Part shown: one piece after another, positions 35,614 through 47,117 of the stretch | Layout: each line of letters starts with the position of its first letter | How positions within the stretch are numbered: position 1 is the stretch's first letter | NCBI GenBank assembly: GCA_026225945.1 | Contig: JAMJFZ010001657.1 | Location: 930,001 to 994,000, forward strand | Length of the DNA stretch: 64,000 bases | DNA from: Cricetomys ansorgei | Taxonomy: Eukaryota; Chordata; Mammalia; Rodentia; Nesomyidae | Direction: 5' to 3' | Notes under the pieces: generated by a model | Seen by the model: the letters and a program-made list of their open reading frames with translations, nothing else | Told to the model about the DNA's origin: nothing | The model's database searches: none | Program-made: the position numbers and the translations under genes

Positions 35614-35998
35614 CTTAGGGTTAGTATTGCTGTGATGAAACATCATAACCCAAAGCAACGTGGGGAGGAAAGGCTTACGTATCCTAAATGATAGTCCATT
35701 GAGGGAAGCTAAGCTAAGGCAAGGGCTCAAACCCCGTGGGAACCTGGAGACAGAAGCTGATGAAGAGGCTGTGGAAGGGTGCTGCTTACTGGCTTGCTCA
35801 GCCTGCTTTATGATAGCACCCAGGACCACAAGCACAGGGGTGCCACCACCCATAACTGGCTGGGCCCTCCCACATCACTAATTAAGAAAATGCTCTACAG
35901 GTTTGCCTGCAGCCCCATTTTATGGAGGCAGTTTCTCATTTGAGGTTTCCTCTTCTCACAGGACTATGGCTTATGTCAAGTTGACATAAAACTAGCCA
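35614..35998 (+). repeat. Rodent-type L1-like 3' end
   Basis: Consecutive blocks are 'attgctgtgatgaaacatca', 'tggggaggaaaggcttacg' and 'gggtgctgcttactggctt'. They continue with 'ggctgggccctcccacatca', 'ttaagaaaatgctctacagg' and 'gtcaagttgacataaaacta'. This is a very common rodent dispersed sequence that I associate with L1-related 3' ends. It is close to full length for that module. Confidence 0.7.
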
Positions 35999-37267
35999 GC
36001 AAAAGCCGTGTTTGTAGGGATTTGGTATGATGAACCTGCTTCTGTGGTACACCAGAGTGTGGTTGAGGTCTTTCTAGAGTATGTTTTCCTGGCACTAATT
36101 GCTGAACATGTACTGGGTAGCTTTCTGTGCACTATTCTTCAGGTGTTTTTCCCAGGGATAATGGGCGTGTGAGTCAGTCATGGGTACAGAAGTCACTGCT
36201 GACTTCAGTACCGTGAGCTGTTTTTAGAAACAGAGACTATTTTTCTTGGAGGCTCTGGTACTCTGAACTGTTTGGTTGAGTTTGCATGTCTGGCCATGCT
36301 GAAGTATTTCCTCAGCATTTGGCTCCACCTTCGGAGGGTGCCCAGTGAGGGTTGTCATAAGACAGACTTTGGAGCTCCCAAAGCTAGATAAGCGTGTCTC
36401 AACACTGCCCCAGTTCCTGGTTCGGGTTGGAGAGGATGGGTGTGGGATGCTTGCTGTCAGCTGGGTTGAACACTTACTGGAAGTGAATCCAGAGACTATG
36501 GAGTGACAAAGAGTGGAAGAGAAATTACTGAGGAGGATGGGAAGTACATCAAATTCTGTTTTATACATGTATCATCCATTTAAAAATTTGCACCCATTTT
36601 AGAGATGGAGTAGGGTCAGAGAGGTTATGTAATATGTGCCACTGGTCACTGGTGGAGGGGAGTTTCGGCGACATCTCAATGATGGCAAAGTTGGTCCCAC
36701 TTTTCTCCCCCATAGGGTTCTTTCTCCCTGAGTGAAGACCTTGACAGCTGGAGTACCCTCAGTGACTTTGCTTTCCTCTGAGAGTTTGTTCTTCTGACCA
36801 ATCAGAAGTGGACAAGTACCCTTGAGGCTCTCGGAGCACTTGGCAGATGAGCTGAAGTTCTCTGACATCCTGCTCTTCTGGTCTAAAGCATTGGGCCCCA
36901 TTGGAATTGGGGTAGCTGATGATGACTTTAAATGTGACACACAGTTGAGGACCACCAGTGGGCTTCTCTTGAGAACATTATTTTTAGTAGTCTATCCAAC
37001 TCTCTTTTCTCAGGGTAGATGCCTTCCAGCCCTGTAAATCAGTAACACCCAGGGAATATGTCAGGTTTGACCCCTGGGCCACCATTCATACTTGTGGTTC
37101 CATCTACCAGCTGTCTCTATTGTTCTCTATTATCTGTTGGAAACAACCTCAGGGTTACAAAGTACTCAGTTCCCTGGGCTTTGTATCAAGCTCACCCCAA
37201 AGTCAAATATTTGGATCCATCATGAGGAGATTTTGCTCCATGAATCCTGGGATTAGGATGGCCCCAA
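35999..37267. other. Intron 1 sequence with a MIR scrap
   Basis: 36590-36665 looks like an antisense MIR fragment ('cccattttagagatggagta', 'cagagaggttatgtaatatg'). The two minus-strand ORFs at 36224-36568 (114 codons) and 36599-36955 (118 codons) have no recognised domain. I regard them as chance. Confidence 0.5.
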
Positions 37268-37472
37268 GAGTCAAGAGATGGCTCAGCTGTTAAGAACACT
37301 TGCTGCTTTTCCAGACCACCTGAGTTCAGTTTCCAGAACCATGTCAGGTGGCTCACAACCTCCTCTAACTCTAGCTCCAGGGGATTCAGTGCCTTCTTCT
37401 GAACTCGGAGGGCACCTGCACTCTTATTTGCACATACCCACTCACGGGGATACACAGAATTAAAAATAAAAT
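37268..37472 (+). repeat. B3 SINE
   Basis: 'agagatggctcagctgttaa', 'cctgagttcagtttccagaa' and 'tctagctccaggggattca' identify a sense B3. Its A-rich tail ends just where the next B3 begins. Confidence 0.85.
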
Positions 37473-37681
37473 AGGGGCTGGAGAGTTGGCTAAGCTGGAA
37501 GAGCACTGGGTGTTCTTCCAGAGGACCCAGGTTTTCTGTTCACAGCATCTACAAGGCAGTTCACAACTGTCTGCAATTCCAGTCCTGTGGGGTCCCATGC
37601 CCTCTTCTGATCTTCTTGGGCACTTCATGCATGTGGTACACAGACATACGTGCAAACAAAACACCCACACACATAAAGTGA
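37473..37681 (+). repeat. B3 SINE, directly abutting the previous copy
   Basis: Starts 'ggggctggagagttggctaa' with no spacer after the previous tail. It then carries 'tgcaattccagtcctgtggg' and 'catgccctcttctgatcttc' with a CA-rich tail. Confidence 0.85.
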
Positions 37682-37829
37682 TTTTTTTTTTTTTTTTGAC
37701 ACAGGGTCTTGCTATATAACTCTGGCTGGCCTGCAGCTCACTGTGTAGACCAGGCTGATCTCAAACTCAATGGAAATCCATCTCCCTCTGCCTTCTGAGT
37801 GATTAAAGGCATATGCCACTATGCTTGGC
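37682..37829 (-). repeat. B1 SINE, antisense
   Basis: T17 run then 'gacacagggtcttgctatat', 'gtgtagaccaggctgatctc' and 'taaaggcatatgccactatg'. Full-length antisense B1 completing a three-SINE block. Confidence 0.9.
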
Positions 37830-38019
37830 AAAAAAAAAGGGGGGGACAACACAGTTGCATCATCCTGATATACGTAGTGTTTATAGAGTAGTTCTCAAGG
37901 AGAAAGGGGTACATTCTCCATCACTGAGGGTTGTTTTTGTAAACTTAAACTCTAGGAAGATTAGGTTTATTGAAGTAGATTATGAAAGGGGTCTGGATGG
38001 TTTTAACAATCTTAAAAAA

Positions 38020-38230
38020 TATTTATTAGCTTATATTTCTTGTATAGGAATGTTTTTCCTGCATGTATGTATGTGCACTGCCTGCTTGTGCAGAGGCCAG
38101 AAGAGGAACTGGAGTTATGGATGGTTTTAAGTCACCTTGTAGTGCTGGGAACTGAACCTGAGATCCTCAGCAAGAGCTCTTTATCATTGAATATCGATGC
38201 TCTTTACCATTGAACCATTTCTCCAGCTCC
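38020..38230 (-). repeat. B3 SINE, antisense, with small internal duplication
   Basis: 'cagaggccagaagaggaact', 'gtagtgctgggaactgaacc' and 'ccatttctccagctcc' mark an antisense B3. The segment 'gctctttatcattgaat' / 'gctctttaccattgaac' is duplicated at about 38173-38215. Confidence 0.8.
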
Positions 38231-38714
38231 TATAGGTGATTTTAATAGAGCTTCAGTATTTAAACAGTAGTTGGCTACTTTTTTTTTTTTTTTAACCTGG
38301 AACGGAGTTGATGAAAACGCGGGTTATATATTAATCAAAAAAGTGCTGCTGCCCTAGAGTGTGCCTAAATTTCTGAATGTTGCTGTGGAGATACTTGACA
38401 CTCAAATGCAATGAAATTTGGTGTTGACTCAGAAGTTTCTTTGGAATTTTGAAATAAATCAGGGTCAGTATTTGAACACTGTGTTGACTCTCATTCTGGA
38501 AAACCACAAACTATAAATATGAGGGCTGTGGGGGGAAAGAGCAAAGGCAGATTACCTAGAACTCTAACTGTAACCAGACCAGTAATAAAAATCACAAAGC
38601 TCAGATCCAGATAAAACAGCAAGGTTAACTTTCCTTAGACATTTCATTGAGCTGCATGTCTAGGTTGGTCTAGGTCTTCCCTGATTCTCATACGTAGAAT
38701 CCTTTTCTAAATTA

Positions 38715-38865
38715 AAAGAATATTTGTGCATGTCTGTGTATGCACGTGTGGAGGTCAGAGGACAAATTGTGGGAGTCGGTTCTCTTCTTTGAATTCTGGG
38801 GATTGAACATAGCTTGCAAGGTTTGGTAGCAGATCCCTTTACCTGATGAGCCATCTCGCTGGCCC
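38715..38865 (-). repeat. RSINE1-type SINE, antisense
   Basis: 'gtggaggtcagaggacaaat', 'tgggagtcggttctcttctt' and 'tttacctgatgagccatct' follow the reversed RSINE1 order. Confidence 0.75.
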
Positions 38866-40129
38866 TAGAGGAAGGTGTTTGATAAGATTCTCAGCATCCT
38901 TATGGAAAGCAGTCTTCCTCTTTGCCATTGCATTATTTGTGAGAACGTTGATAGCTGCAGACCTTCACGTGCTTGGAAGAATGGGCTGCAGGCTAATGCC
39001 AGTTCCCTGCCTGCTTATGTTCTCACCTTACAGTTGGACATGGAAGAGCCTGTTGTATAGAAGTACGTAGTGTGCATGTGTTTGAATTGAGAGTCAATTC
39101 AAGTCAAGCTGCAGCCATCGAAATGTCAGGGTTCTACTGCATTGGGAAGTCTAGCTTGGGAGAGATGGCACAGTGTTCCAAGATCAAGTGAAAATGGTTA
39201 CTCTTCATGCTTAGTTGGTCTTTGTGTATAGTAAAGAAGCAAAAGGGCTGTTTTAACCCTCCTTTAAGTATCTACCTCTGTGACCTCACCACTATCCAGA
39301 GCAGTGATCCTGTTGAATAGCATGCTTGGAGCCCGTGTGGTTTGGGAATTTGCTTCATTTGTTATGTGGTTATAGTGAGGGTTTATATTAAAATTCATCT
39401 GAACACACAGTAAACAAAAAGAGCAACAGTAGCCAGTTGTCAGGGAAAAGACTGATGGGTAGAATAAACAGACTGCTTTCTGTAATATAAACAATCTGTT
39501 TTCGAAGGGTTTTTTTCCCCCTTTGCTTTTTTTTTTTTTTTTTTTAAGAATGAGTAAACTTCCAAATCAAGGAGTTACTTGAGTGGGAAGCTGCAGATCT
39601 GCCTGTACATTAATGACTTAGTTTCTGCAGCAACCAAAACACAACCTCAGCTGCTTAACACAACAGGAATATGCAGCCTGTTGCTATGATCCTGGTGGTC
39701 TTGACTGATGGTGGCCATGACATTTCTCTAGCACAAGGTTACCTCAACCTGCGAACTTCCAGCCGTAGATAGGAGAGGGTGGGCCTGTTTCTTCAACCTC
39801 TGGCTTGAGCGATACATAGCACTTCTACTTAGATACAAGGGTCAGAGATAAGAGTCCAGTGGCCATGCCTAGGTCAAGAATGGCTATAACTCCATGCCAA
39901 AAGGAGTTTGCATTTTGGTGGAATGAGACCAAGAAAGAAGTAACTATACTTAAACCATCTGCTCTTCAGATTACAGTGGCAAAAAATACATGTATATGTG
40001 GGCGGGGGTAGGTTGTCTATATGGTCAATATGCGTTGTATGAAATTGTCAATGAATAAATAAAAACACACACACACATCATGCTAATGGTGATAGAGTGT
40101 AAGTAGTAATTGCCCTTTGAGGTTGCTTT
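38866..40129. other. Unassigned intron 1 sequence
   Basis: No named repeat or gene. A T17 run lies near 39528-39544 and a short CA run at about 40066-40077. Confidence 0.45.
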
Positions 40130-40305
40130 TAAGTTTCTTTTTGGTTATTGCATGTGTGGGTGCATATGCAGTCCGATGTGCTTGTTGAGGTCAGGAAACA
40201 ACTTTTGGGAGTTGTTTTTCTCTTTCCGTCATGGGTTGCAAGGATTGACTTCAGGCCATCATCAGGCTTGCATGGCAGGCCCTGGTATCTGCTGAGCTAT
40301 CTCAC
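40130..40305 (-). repeat. RSINE1-type SINE, antisense
   Basis: 'gaggtcaggaaacaactttt', 'gggagttgtttttctctttc' and 'gctgagctatctcac' resemble an antisense RSINE1. Diverged. Confidence 0.6.
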
Positions 40306-40309
40306 TTGT

Positions 40310-40465
40310 TTATACTGTTTTCTGAGACTAGGTCTGCTGTGTAACCCAACTGGCCTGTAACTCACTATGTGGGCCAGGCTGGCTTCAGACTTGTGGGCAG
40401 TCTTCCTGGTTCTGCCTCTCAAATGCTGTGATTGTAATTGTGCCCCACCATGTCTGGCTCCACAA
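40310..40465 (-). repeat. B1 SINE, antisense
   Basis: 'ctgagactaggtctgctgtg', 'cactatgtgggccaggctgg' and 'ccccaccatgtctggct' are antisense B1 blocks. Abuts the RSINE1. Confidence 0.8.
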
Positions 40466-40724
40466 CTACTGCCTTTTAAAATTTTGATTCTTGCTTTAAG
40501 TCAAGGATCAATTCAAAGTTTCTCTAGAAAGAAATATTTCAGAATTGGGGTGCCCTGTTAGGCATCCATTGTGCAGTTCCTCTTAAAAATGTATAACTGT
40601 TCTTGCCCCCTGAGTCTGGAAAATAGTTAACTATTTAATTTTTAAAATTAAAGGCTAAGTTTAGTGATTTGTAGCTGAGACATGCCTGGGTGCTGTTTTC
40701 TCAGGTGCGCCCACATTTATTTAT

Positions 40725-40910
40725 TTAGTGCCTAGAACTCACTGAGCTAGTTGTCAGTGAGCCCCAGGCAGCTACCTATCTCTCTTTCCCTGGTGCTGGG
40801 ATTACAAGCATGTGCTCCCATGCTTGACTTTTTTCTAGGGGCTCTGGGAATCAAACACAGGTCCCATGCTTGCTGTGCACTTGAATGACTAGGCTGTCTC
40901 TCAAGCCCCT
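40725..40910 (-). repeat. B4-type SINE, antisense, truncated
   Basis: 'ggtgctgggattacaagcat', 'ctgggaatcaaacacaggtc' and 'ggctgtctctcaagcccc' match the B1 5' part and ID head of an antisense B4. The 3' part is missing. Confidence 0.65.
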
Positions 40911-43079
40911 GGTGATATTTTACTGTAAAAATGTCTTTTGCAAACTCATTAAAAAGTATTACCTATACCTAGACTTGTCAAATGTGTTGAGTTTTAAAAC
41001 ATAGTTCATCAGGTTTAAGAAAGGCTGGGTTTTGATTTCCAACCACAGCTAATGTCCTTTTTAAGAAATTCTCTTTCTGTGGGATTTTTATTGGACCCTG
41101 TTCATTTCTGTCTGCTGATTTTATAGGTCACCAAATATATTACCTAGAAAAACTTGCAGAATTATACTTAAATTTGGAAGTTTTTATGTACTGAAATATA
41201 CTGGATACTGTTTGCTGTTTGTGTTAGTAACTCTTGAGGGTGGAGTAAAAAACCTGAAAACCCCTTACAAAGGTGTTAGTTATCTAAGTGTGATTTAAGT
41301 GTGAAACTACACCTACTGTGTTGCCGAAACAGGTCAGTATGCTTTAGAAGTCCATATTGAAGTCTAAAGATATTTTAAAAACAGGAACCTCCCATTCCAG
41401 AAAGGAAGTTCTTAACTGCTGTTTAAAAGCACCCTCTCTACTAATTCCAGATAATAGGTTACATTTTCTGTGATTCTTAAATGGCCTTTAAAAACTAGGT
41501 CACTGACACATGAAAATAATAACTATATATTTATTTAGCAGCTATTTAATAATTAAAGTTCCTTTATGTAATATACCACCAGTGAGCTCACACAGGGCTC
41601 TAGATGAAAATTTTTGTTTCTTTTAAAAAAGTCAATTTGTGACCTGTGTAATAAGATCTTCTCAGACATGAGGGTCAACTGCAAATTATATAATGAGAGT
41701 AACAAACATTTCAGAACTTATGGTAGATTATGGTAAGATATCAGGTTGGAAACATTCATCGCAGGAACTGGGATCCTTGTCAAAAGCATTTTACAAGGTC
41801 TTTGTGTGACATTCTTTGGGGTGTGTAGTACAGAGCATCTCATTACTACAGGTCAGGAGCTGACACCCATTTTCATGCTTTAAATACAAATTAAGGGGGG
41901 AGATAAGCTGCAGGCTTGTATTCTTGTCTTGTTTTATACATTGTGCCATAAAGGAAAGATGGTTCACGAGAAGGGTCTTTGCATGACTGCTGCTGGCACG
42001 CAGAAGGGTGATGTGCTTTGGAAGGGTTTGGAAGGATATGCTGAAGGCTCATCAGTCTGATGGGTGAAGGGTGGTGCAGGTGGCGGAGGAACCATGAGTT
42101 ACTTCAAGAGTGAAATAATAGTGCATCGGAATTTTAAAAAGGGTCCTGAGTACTCACCCAGATCTGAAGTGTGTATATGTTGTGAACAAATTCATTCCCC
42201 TTGTCTTAGAGGAGAGGCTAAATCACCTTGTGTGTGTGAGACCACTCTGCTCTTCACAAGGAGGGTATGAGGTGTTTGAGATAGCAATAGTCCATTTTCC
42301 TTTCTCCTCTGCTTGACTGGCATTTGTGGACTCGGCTTGTGAGGAGGCCTGATGAACTTGCTGGAGACTTGAGGGGAGAGCTGTAATTGGAAGCACACTC
42401 AGATCAGAGGGTCTGCCCTGTGGATCAGTGTAACCTCCAAGATGATTAATAAGCAACTAAAGGAAAGCACTCTGTGTTCCTTGCAAGTTGCAGGCACGTT
42501 GTTCATTGTATCAAAGAAAAGAACAGAATACCTAATTATAATAATCTTCTAATAATTACAATATTTTGCATTCATTTTCTTTTAGAAATCTATTTGAGTA
42601 AGTACTAGCCTTGAGAAGATGTTGGAAAATAGTGTCTAGGTAGCAGCTGGCAACTACCAGTGCTGGAGCATGTAGTACCCTGCTGCAGCAGGGTTTAGTT
42701 GGTCATACACTTTGATTTCCTTACTGCTGCACAAATGCACTCCTGCACCACTGCTTGGAGAAGAATGTCCTCTCCAGGCTCCTGCACTTGTGTGTATGTG
42801 GAGTGTTGCTCACTATCTGGAAGAGAGGCGTGAGTGCTGGACTCCCCAGTGTGGTGGTGCTGGGGACTCCATACCATTCCTGGTGCAGTTGCCGTCCCCT
42901 TATCCTTCTTTCCTCATGGGAGAGAGCTGACAGCTGTTGTCAGTTTGCTTCATCAGAGGCTTAACAGTCGGCTGGCTACGTGGGCAGGAGAGTTTACAGA
43001 AGCGATGCTGCGCTGGTCTCAGCCAGTGGTGTCTTAGCTTTCTAAGTGAGCGCTTCTCATAGTATTTGTTGACACTTGG
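40911..43079. other. Long repeat-poor intron 1 interval
   Basis: I recognise no SINE or LINE over more than 2 kb, which is unusual for this window. AT-rich portions (about 41420-41720 and 42530-42620) contain many TAAT/ATTA cores. No gene supported: ORFs on both strands near 42700-43000 overlap one another and carry no family signature. Confidence 0.4.
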
Positions 43080-43277
43080 TATTTTATTTTTATTTCATGT
43101 GTGTGAATGTTTGCCTGCGTGCACGTGTGTGCACCGTGTGCATGCCTCATGGCTCACAGAGGCCAGAAGAGGAAATTGGATCTCCGGGAACTGGAGTTCC
43201 AGATGGTCATGAGCTGCATTGTGGGAGCTGAGAACCTAACCCTGGTCCTCCGTGGAAGCAACAAATGCTCTTAACTT
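43080..43277 (-). repeat. B3 SINE, antisense
   Basis: 'ttatttttatttcatgtgtg', 'cacagaggccagaagaggaa', 'gggaactggagttccagatg' and 'caacaaatgctcttaact' define it. Confidence 0.85.
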
Positions 43278-43487
43278 GCCCATACTTAGCATTTTTTATG
43301 TGATGTGTTTTTTATAATTGAGACAAAAATACTGATTTGTATAAAAATAAAGGAAGAAAATCCTTCCTTATCCTGAAGGACCTCATAGTAGCTGCCGTTG
43401 GTAGGAAGAAGGGGTTGTGAGCTTCTCCCTCTTTTTTTTCTTCCCCCCTTATAATGTGTCTTATCAAATATCTAGATATCCAAGTAA

Positions 43488-43711
43488 TTTTTTTTAAACA
43501 TTTACTTTTATGTGTGTGAATGTTTTGCTTGCTTGAGTGTCTGTGTACTGCCTGTGTGCCTGGTGCCAATGTAAGCCAAGAAGAGAATATTGGATCCCTA
43601 GAACTGTAGTTACAGGTGGTTCTGAGCTGTCATGTAGGTGCTAGGAATTTACTGTGTCCTCTGTAAGAGCAACTGGTGCTCTTAACCACTGAGCCATCTC
43701 TCCAGCCTCAT
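43488..43711 (-). repeat. B3 SINE, antisense
   Basis: 'tttacttttatgtgtgtgaa', 'gaactgtagttacaggtggt' and 'gagcaactggtgctcttaac' then 'gagccatctctccagcc'. Complete copy in the same orientation as the one 210 bp upstream. Confidence 0.85.
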
Positions 43712-43929
43712 ACCAGAGTGATTTTGGGCTAAATTTATCATTGAAATAGGCTTGATTCGGAACATAATAGAATCACATTCATTCTCTTAGGCAACAGCAG
43801 AGGTAAGGAACTGGTAGAGTGAGTTGAGAAAAAAGGTGTAGAAGGTTCACAGTCCACATGTTATTGAGCTTACAGCTTTAACTTGAGGGTCTTCCTGAGC
43901 AGGGCACAGAGTGCTCAGTGCATATGATA

Positions 43930-44095
43930 TCGCACCCCCTCTGAAGCCCCAGGGGCAGGTATTGTACCACTTTATAGATGTGGGAACCAAGACTCAGAGA
44001 AATTAGCACTCTGCCAGCAGCATACAGCTCATTAGTAGGAGGTTTGAATTTGGCTTGTCTGACTTGAGAATTGTGTTCTTAACAGCTAGTAGCAC
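43930..44095 (-). repeat. MIR SINE, antisense
   Basis: 'aggggcaggtattgtaccac', 'ggaaccaagactcagagaaa' and 'gaggtttgaatttggcttgt' follow the antisense MIR order. Confidence 0.65.
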
Positions 44096-45357
44096 AACTC
44101 TGTTCTCTAGAAACTACAGATCCCCAGGTCAGTTAAAGGGAAGCTGTGGATAGGCTAGTGACTTCACTATCGTTACAAGGTTTTAAGACTGATGAAATTC
44201 TTAGTCTGAAACAGCTGCACAGGCTGTGGGCTGCTTGCTGGATTCAACCCTCCTTTGGAGCAGCTCAGTTACAGTAAACATTTCTCCCTAAGTCATGTGT
44301 AGCACTATATTCGTGAGGTCTTTCTTTGGGACCTGTGTACTTTCTGACATTTGCTCCTGCTGACACCTGGAGACGATCAGAAAGGAAGAAAAGAGCTTCA
44401 CAGTTTAAAGTGAATTTACGTGAACACTTTCTCCTGTGGTTAAGAAAAAGCAACAGGAAACAGCAAACAAAGAAAACTTCACCTCCCTTCTGTATCACCT
44501 TCATGGCAACAGTCAGACCAAACCAGTTTTATTTGGAAGCAGGCATGGGCATGTGGAGAGTGCCCAGAACCACTGTGACAACCAAATGGCTTCCATGAGG
44601 ACCTTTTGTTGAGAAACGTGGAGGTGCTGTCACAGAGTGTGCGTTGTCCCGTCTTGGTCATTTGGAATTGACAGGGCCCTGTTCTGTGGACCACTGTGCT
44701 TGTTTCCTGTGCTGTGATCAAGTACCTTGGACAAGAGCATCTACCTTTGCTGCTTGGGGCAGCATCTGCGGTAACTGCTGATCTAGTGGTTTATGTGCTG
44801 TTGTTTGTCTTCTCTGAGGTTCTGTCCACTGTGGAACAAGGCCTGTTGAACTTCGTGTTTTTCCTTTAGTTCTATTAATCCTTGCTTCTGGTCAGGCAAT
44901 ATTTTATTTCCTTTCTTATTTTCGCTATATTGTATCTTTGACGAACGGATTCTTTATTGACAGATAATGTTCTCCATTTCACCTTCCATAGCACGTCGAT
45001 ACTGAACTTACATTTTAGAAATAGCTTTAAAAGTGTTTGCATAGTAAATACAGTGGCCTTTTTAGGCACCTGTGTACTTTCTGTTAATTTTTCCTGTGTC
45101 TTGCATGCCTTATGCCTGTGTCTGCCACTGTTTGTTTTTGTTGCTGAAAGCCCAGCTGTCTGAGGGTTATGCTCTCTCTATAAATCTGATTCTCCCCTTT
45201 CTCTGGTTTTGCTTGGGGTTTGGTTTTGGTTGTTGAGGGCTCTCACCTTCCCTCCACCCCCTTGTTTTTTAAAGTTTTTGTAGGGACTTCATTCCTTGTC
45301 CTGTGTGGTTGAGGGTTGTTTGGACATTTGTGGTGATGTTATTGTCGTGTTGTTTTG
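44096..45357. other. Repeat-poor intron 1 sequence
   Basis: No named repeat. The 90-codon plus-strand ORF at 44326-44598 overlaps a 79-codon minus-strand ORF, and neither has a domain. Confidence 0.45.
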
Positions 45358-45556
45358 AATTTCAGTGCCAGGGGTTGAAGTCTTGACCATGATAAACAAG
45401 TGCTGTTCCATTGAGATATTTCTTGATCTCTTTTTAAATGCTTTTTATTTTAGGGTCTCACTAAGTTGCCCAAAGTGGCTGTAAGCTTTCTTTGTAGCCT
45501 AGGCTGGTCTTGAGCTTGTGGCTCTTTTGTATCAGCTTTCTGAGTAATCAGAACTT
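45358..45556 (-). repeat. Antisense ID head and antisense B1 (composite)
   Basis: 45358-45425 resembles a diverged reverse ID ('gccaggggttgaagtcttga', 'caagtgctgttccattgaga'). 45435-45556 is an antisense B1-like monomer ('tagggtctcactaagttgcc', 'gtagcctaggctggtcttga'). The B1 part continues into the left arm of the large inverted repeat and beyond its outer edge on the left. Confidence 0.6.
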
Positions 45557-46056
45557 AAAAAAAAAAAAAAAAATCAAACGAGTAACCAGCTAAATCTCTC
45601 TCAGTCTGGGCCCACTTTGAGCAGACCAGTGTCTGGTACAAATCCAACCTAAGAGAAGGCTGGCACTGCTCAAGATTACCTGAGGTAAAGCATCACAATT
45701 GAGATATAAGACAGACCACGGGAGACCTCAACAGAAAAGACAAGGTGTCCTCGGGAATTAAGGTAATCGAAAGCAGCATACACATGGGAGAAGCTCAGAA
45801 ACTACACACATGCTCAGGGGAGGGAACAGGCTGAGAAGCAGAAGAGGAAATCCTAGGGGTTCCACCTTAGGTTGGATTTGTACCAGACACTGGTCTGCTC
45901 AAAGTGGGCCCAGACTGAGAGAGATTTAGCTGGTTACTCATTTGATTTTTTTTTTTTTTTTTAAGTTCTGATTACTCAGAAAGCTGAAACAAAAGAGCCA
46001 CAAGCTCAAGACCAGCCTAGGCTACAAAGAAAGCTTACAGCCACTTTGGGCAACTT
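45463..46056. repeat. Near-perfect 191-bp inverted repeat with 212-bp spacer
   Basis: Left arm 45463-45653 and right arm 45866-46056 are reverse complements over 191 bp with two mismatches (an a/t in the 'ttttgtatcag' block and a c/t in 'caaacgag') and no indels. Even the A17 run pairs exactly with a T17 run. Pairing partners sum to 91519 throughout. The left arm's outer half is antisense B1; the inner half ('gtaaccagctaaatctctct' to 'aatccaacctaag') belongs to no family I know. The spacer (45654-45865) is unique to me. Confidence 0.95.
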
Positions 46057-46624
46057 GGGTGGATTTTGGGCTGGGCATGCAGCAGGTTTTTGTGACAGAC
46101 TGGGACAGTTACTGAATAATGGGACAAGAAAGCCTGCTTTACTCCTTCTGGAACCTGGGATTAGAGTCTCAGTCTGGGAACATGGCTACTGTACTAGGCA
46201 GGGAAGGCAGATGAGAATGCTGTAAACTTGCTTACTATTTTTAGTTGACAGTACTTTGATTCCAGGTTTCATTGGTTGCTTAGCTTTTAACTGATTTGCC
46301 GAGCTCTGATAGACAATTGACTCCTTCCTGCTGTTCCATGTGGAGAGGCTATGCATTTGGAGCTGCCACCGCTGCCATATCCTAGCAGCACTCTGTCAGA
46401 CTCTGCAGGAGTCCTTTTCAGAGAGCATAGAAGCCCTTGCTTTGCAGACAGGGATGCCCTATTGCTGTCAACTCTTTTCTTGTGACCATGGGAATCACCC
46501 ATTACTCTGTTTTCCATTATACTTTGTACCCGGATGCTAGTGTTGATATTTTCTGTCTTAAATATAAAAATATTGGAAGTAAAGAAGCTTTGATTCTTAA
46601 TCCATTTGTGGCATAACAAAGTGT
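46057..46624. other. Unassigned intron 1 sequence
   Basis: No named repeat. The 110-codon minus-strand ORF at 46287-46619 has no recognised features. Confidence 0.4.
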
Positions 46625-47070
46625 TACATTGGGGGGTTACTTATGACCAAGAGATATGATTTTTATGGTTCCAGAGGCTGAGAACCTGGTCAAGGTATTG
46701 ACAGATGTGGTTGGTGTCTGGTGAGGATCTCTTCTTTTTTTTTTTTTCTAATTACTCAGTTTCAGACATTTTATTATAGCAACAGAAATAGACTTTGATT
46801 ATCAAGAGTTTGAGGTCCTTGGATGAAAGAACAGTGCATACTGTTGTTGTGCTGCTTTTGGTTGCTTTCGTTCTTGAAGAGTTTTGATGGCATTTGGTCT
46901 CTTCTTAATCCACACATGGTGGGGAGGACAACTTAGATCCTTGGGACTCTTCTATAAGAGCTCTGATCCCACTCACGAAGGTTCTGCTGCTTAAAGATCC
47001 CACCTCTCAAGGCTGTAACCTTGGATTGCAACTTGGGAATTTTGATGAGATACAGGTATTCAGATCACAG
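46625..47070 (+). repeat. L1M 3' end interrupted by another L1-end fragment
   Basis: 'atggttccagaggctgagaa', 'ggtgtctggtgaggatctct' and then, after about 46912, 'ataagagctctgatcccact' with 'aagatcccacctctcaaggc'. These are ordered blocks of an L1M 3' end. 46738-46911 is a foreign segment ('tattatagcaacagaaatag', 'ggatgaaagaacagtgcata') that also occurs at 48705-48815. Confidence 0.6.
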
Positions 47071-47117
47071 CCAGTGCCCATGCTTTGTGGTGTTTTTTCT
47101 GCTGTGAAAATGTTTCC

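Noticed and set aside
36224..36955. Two consecutive minus-strand ORFs (114 and 118 codons)
   Set aside because: Considered as a processed pseudogene, but neither translation resembles a protein I know, there is no poly(A) tail, and a MIR scrap separates them.
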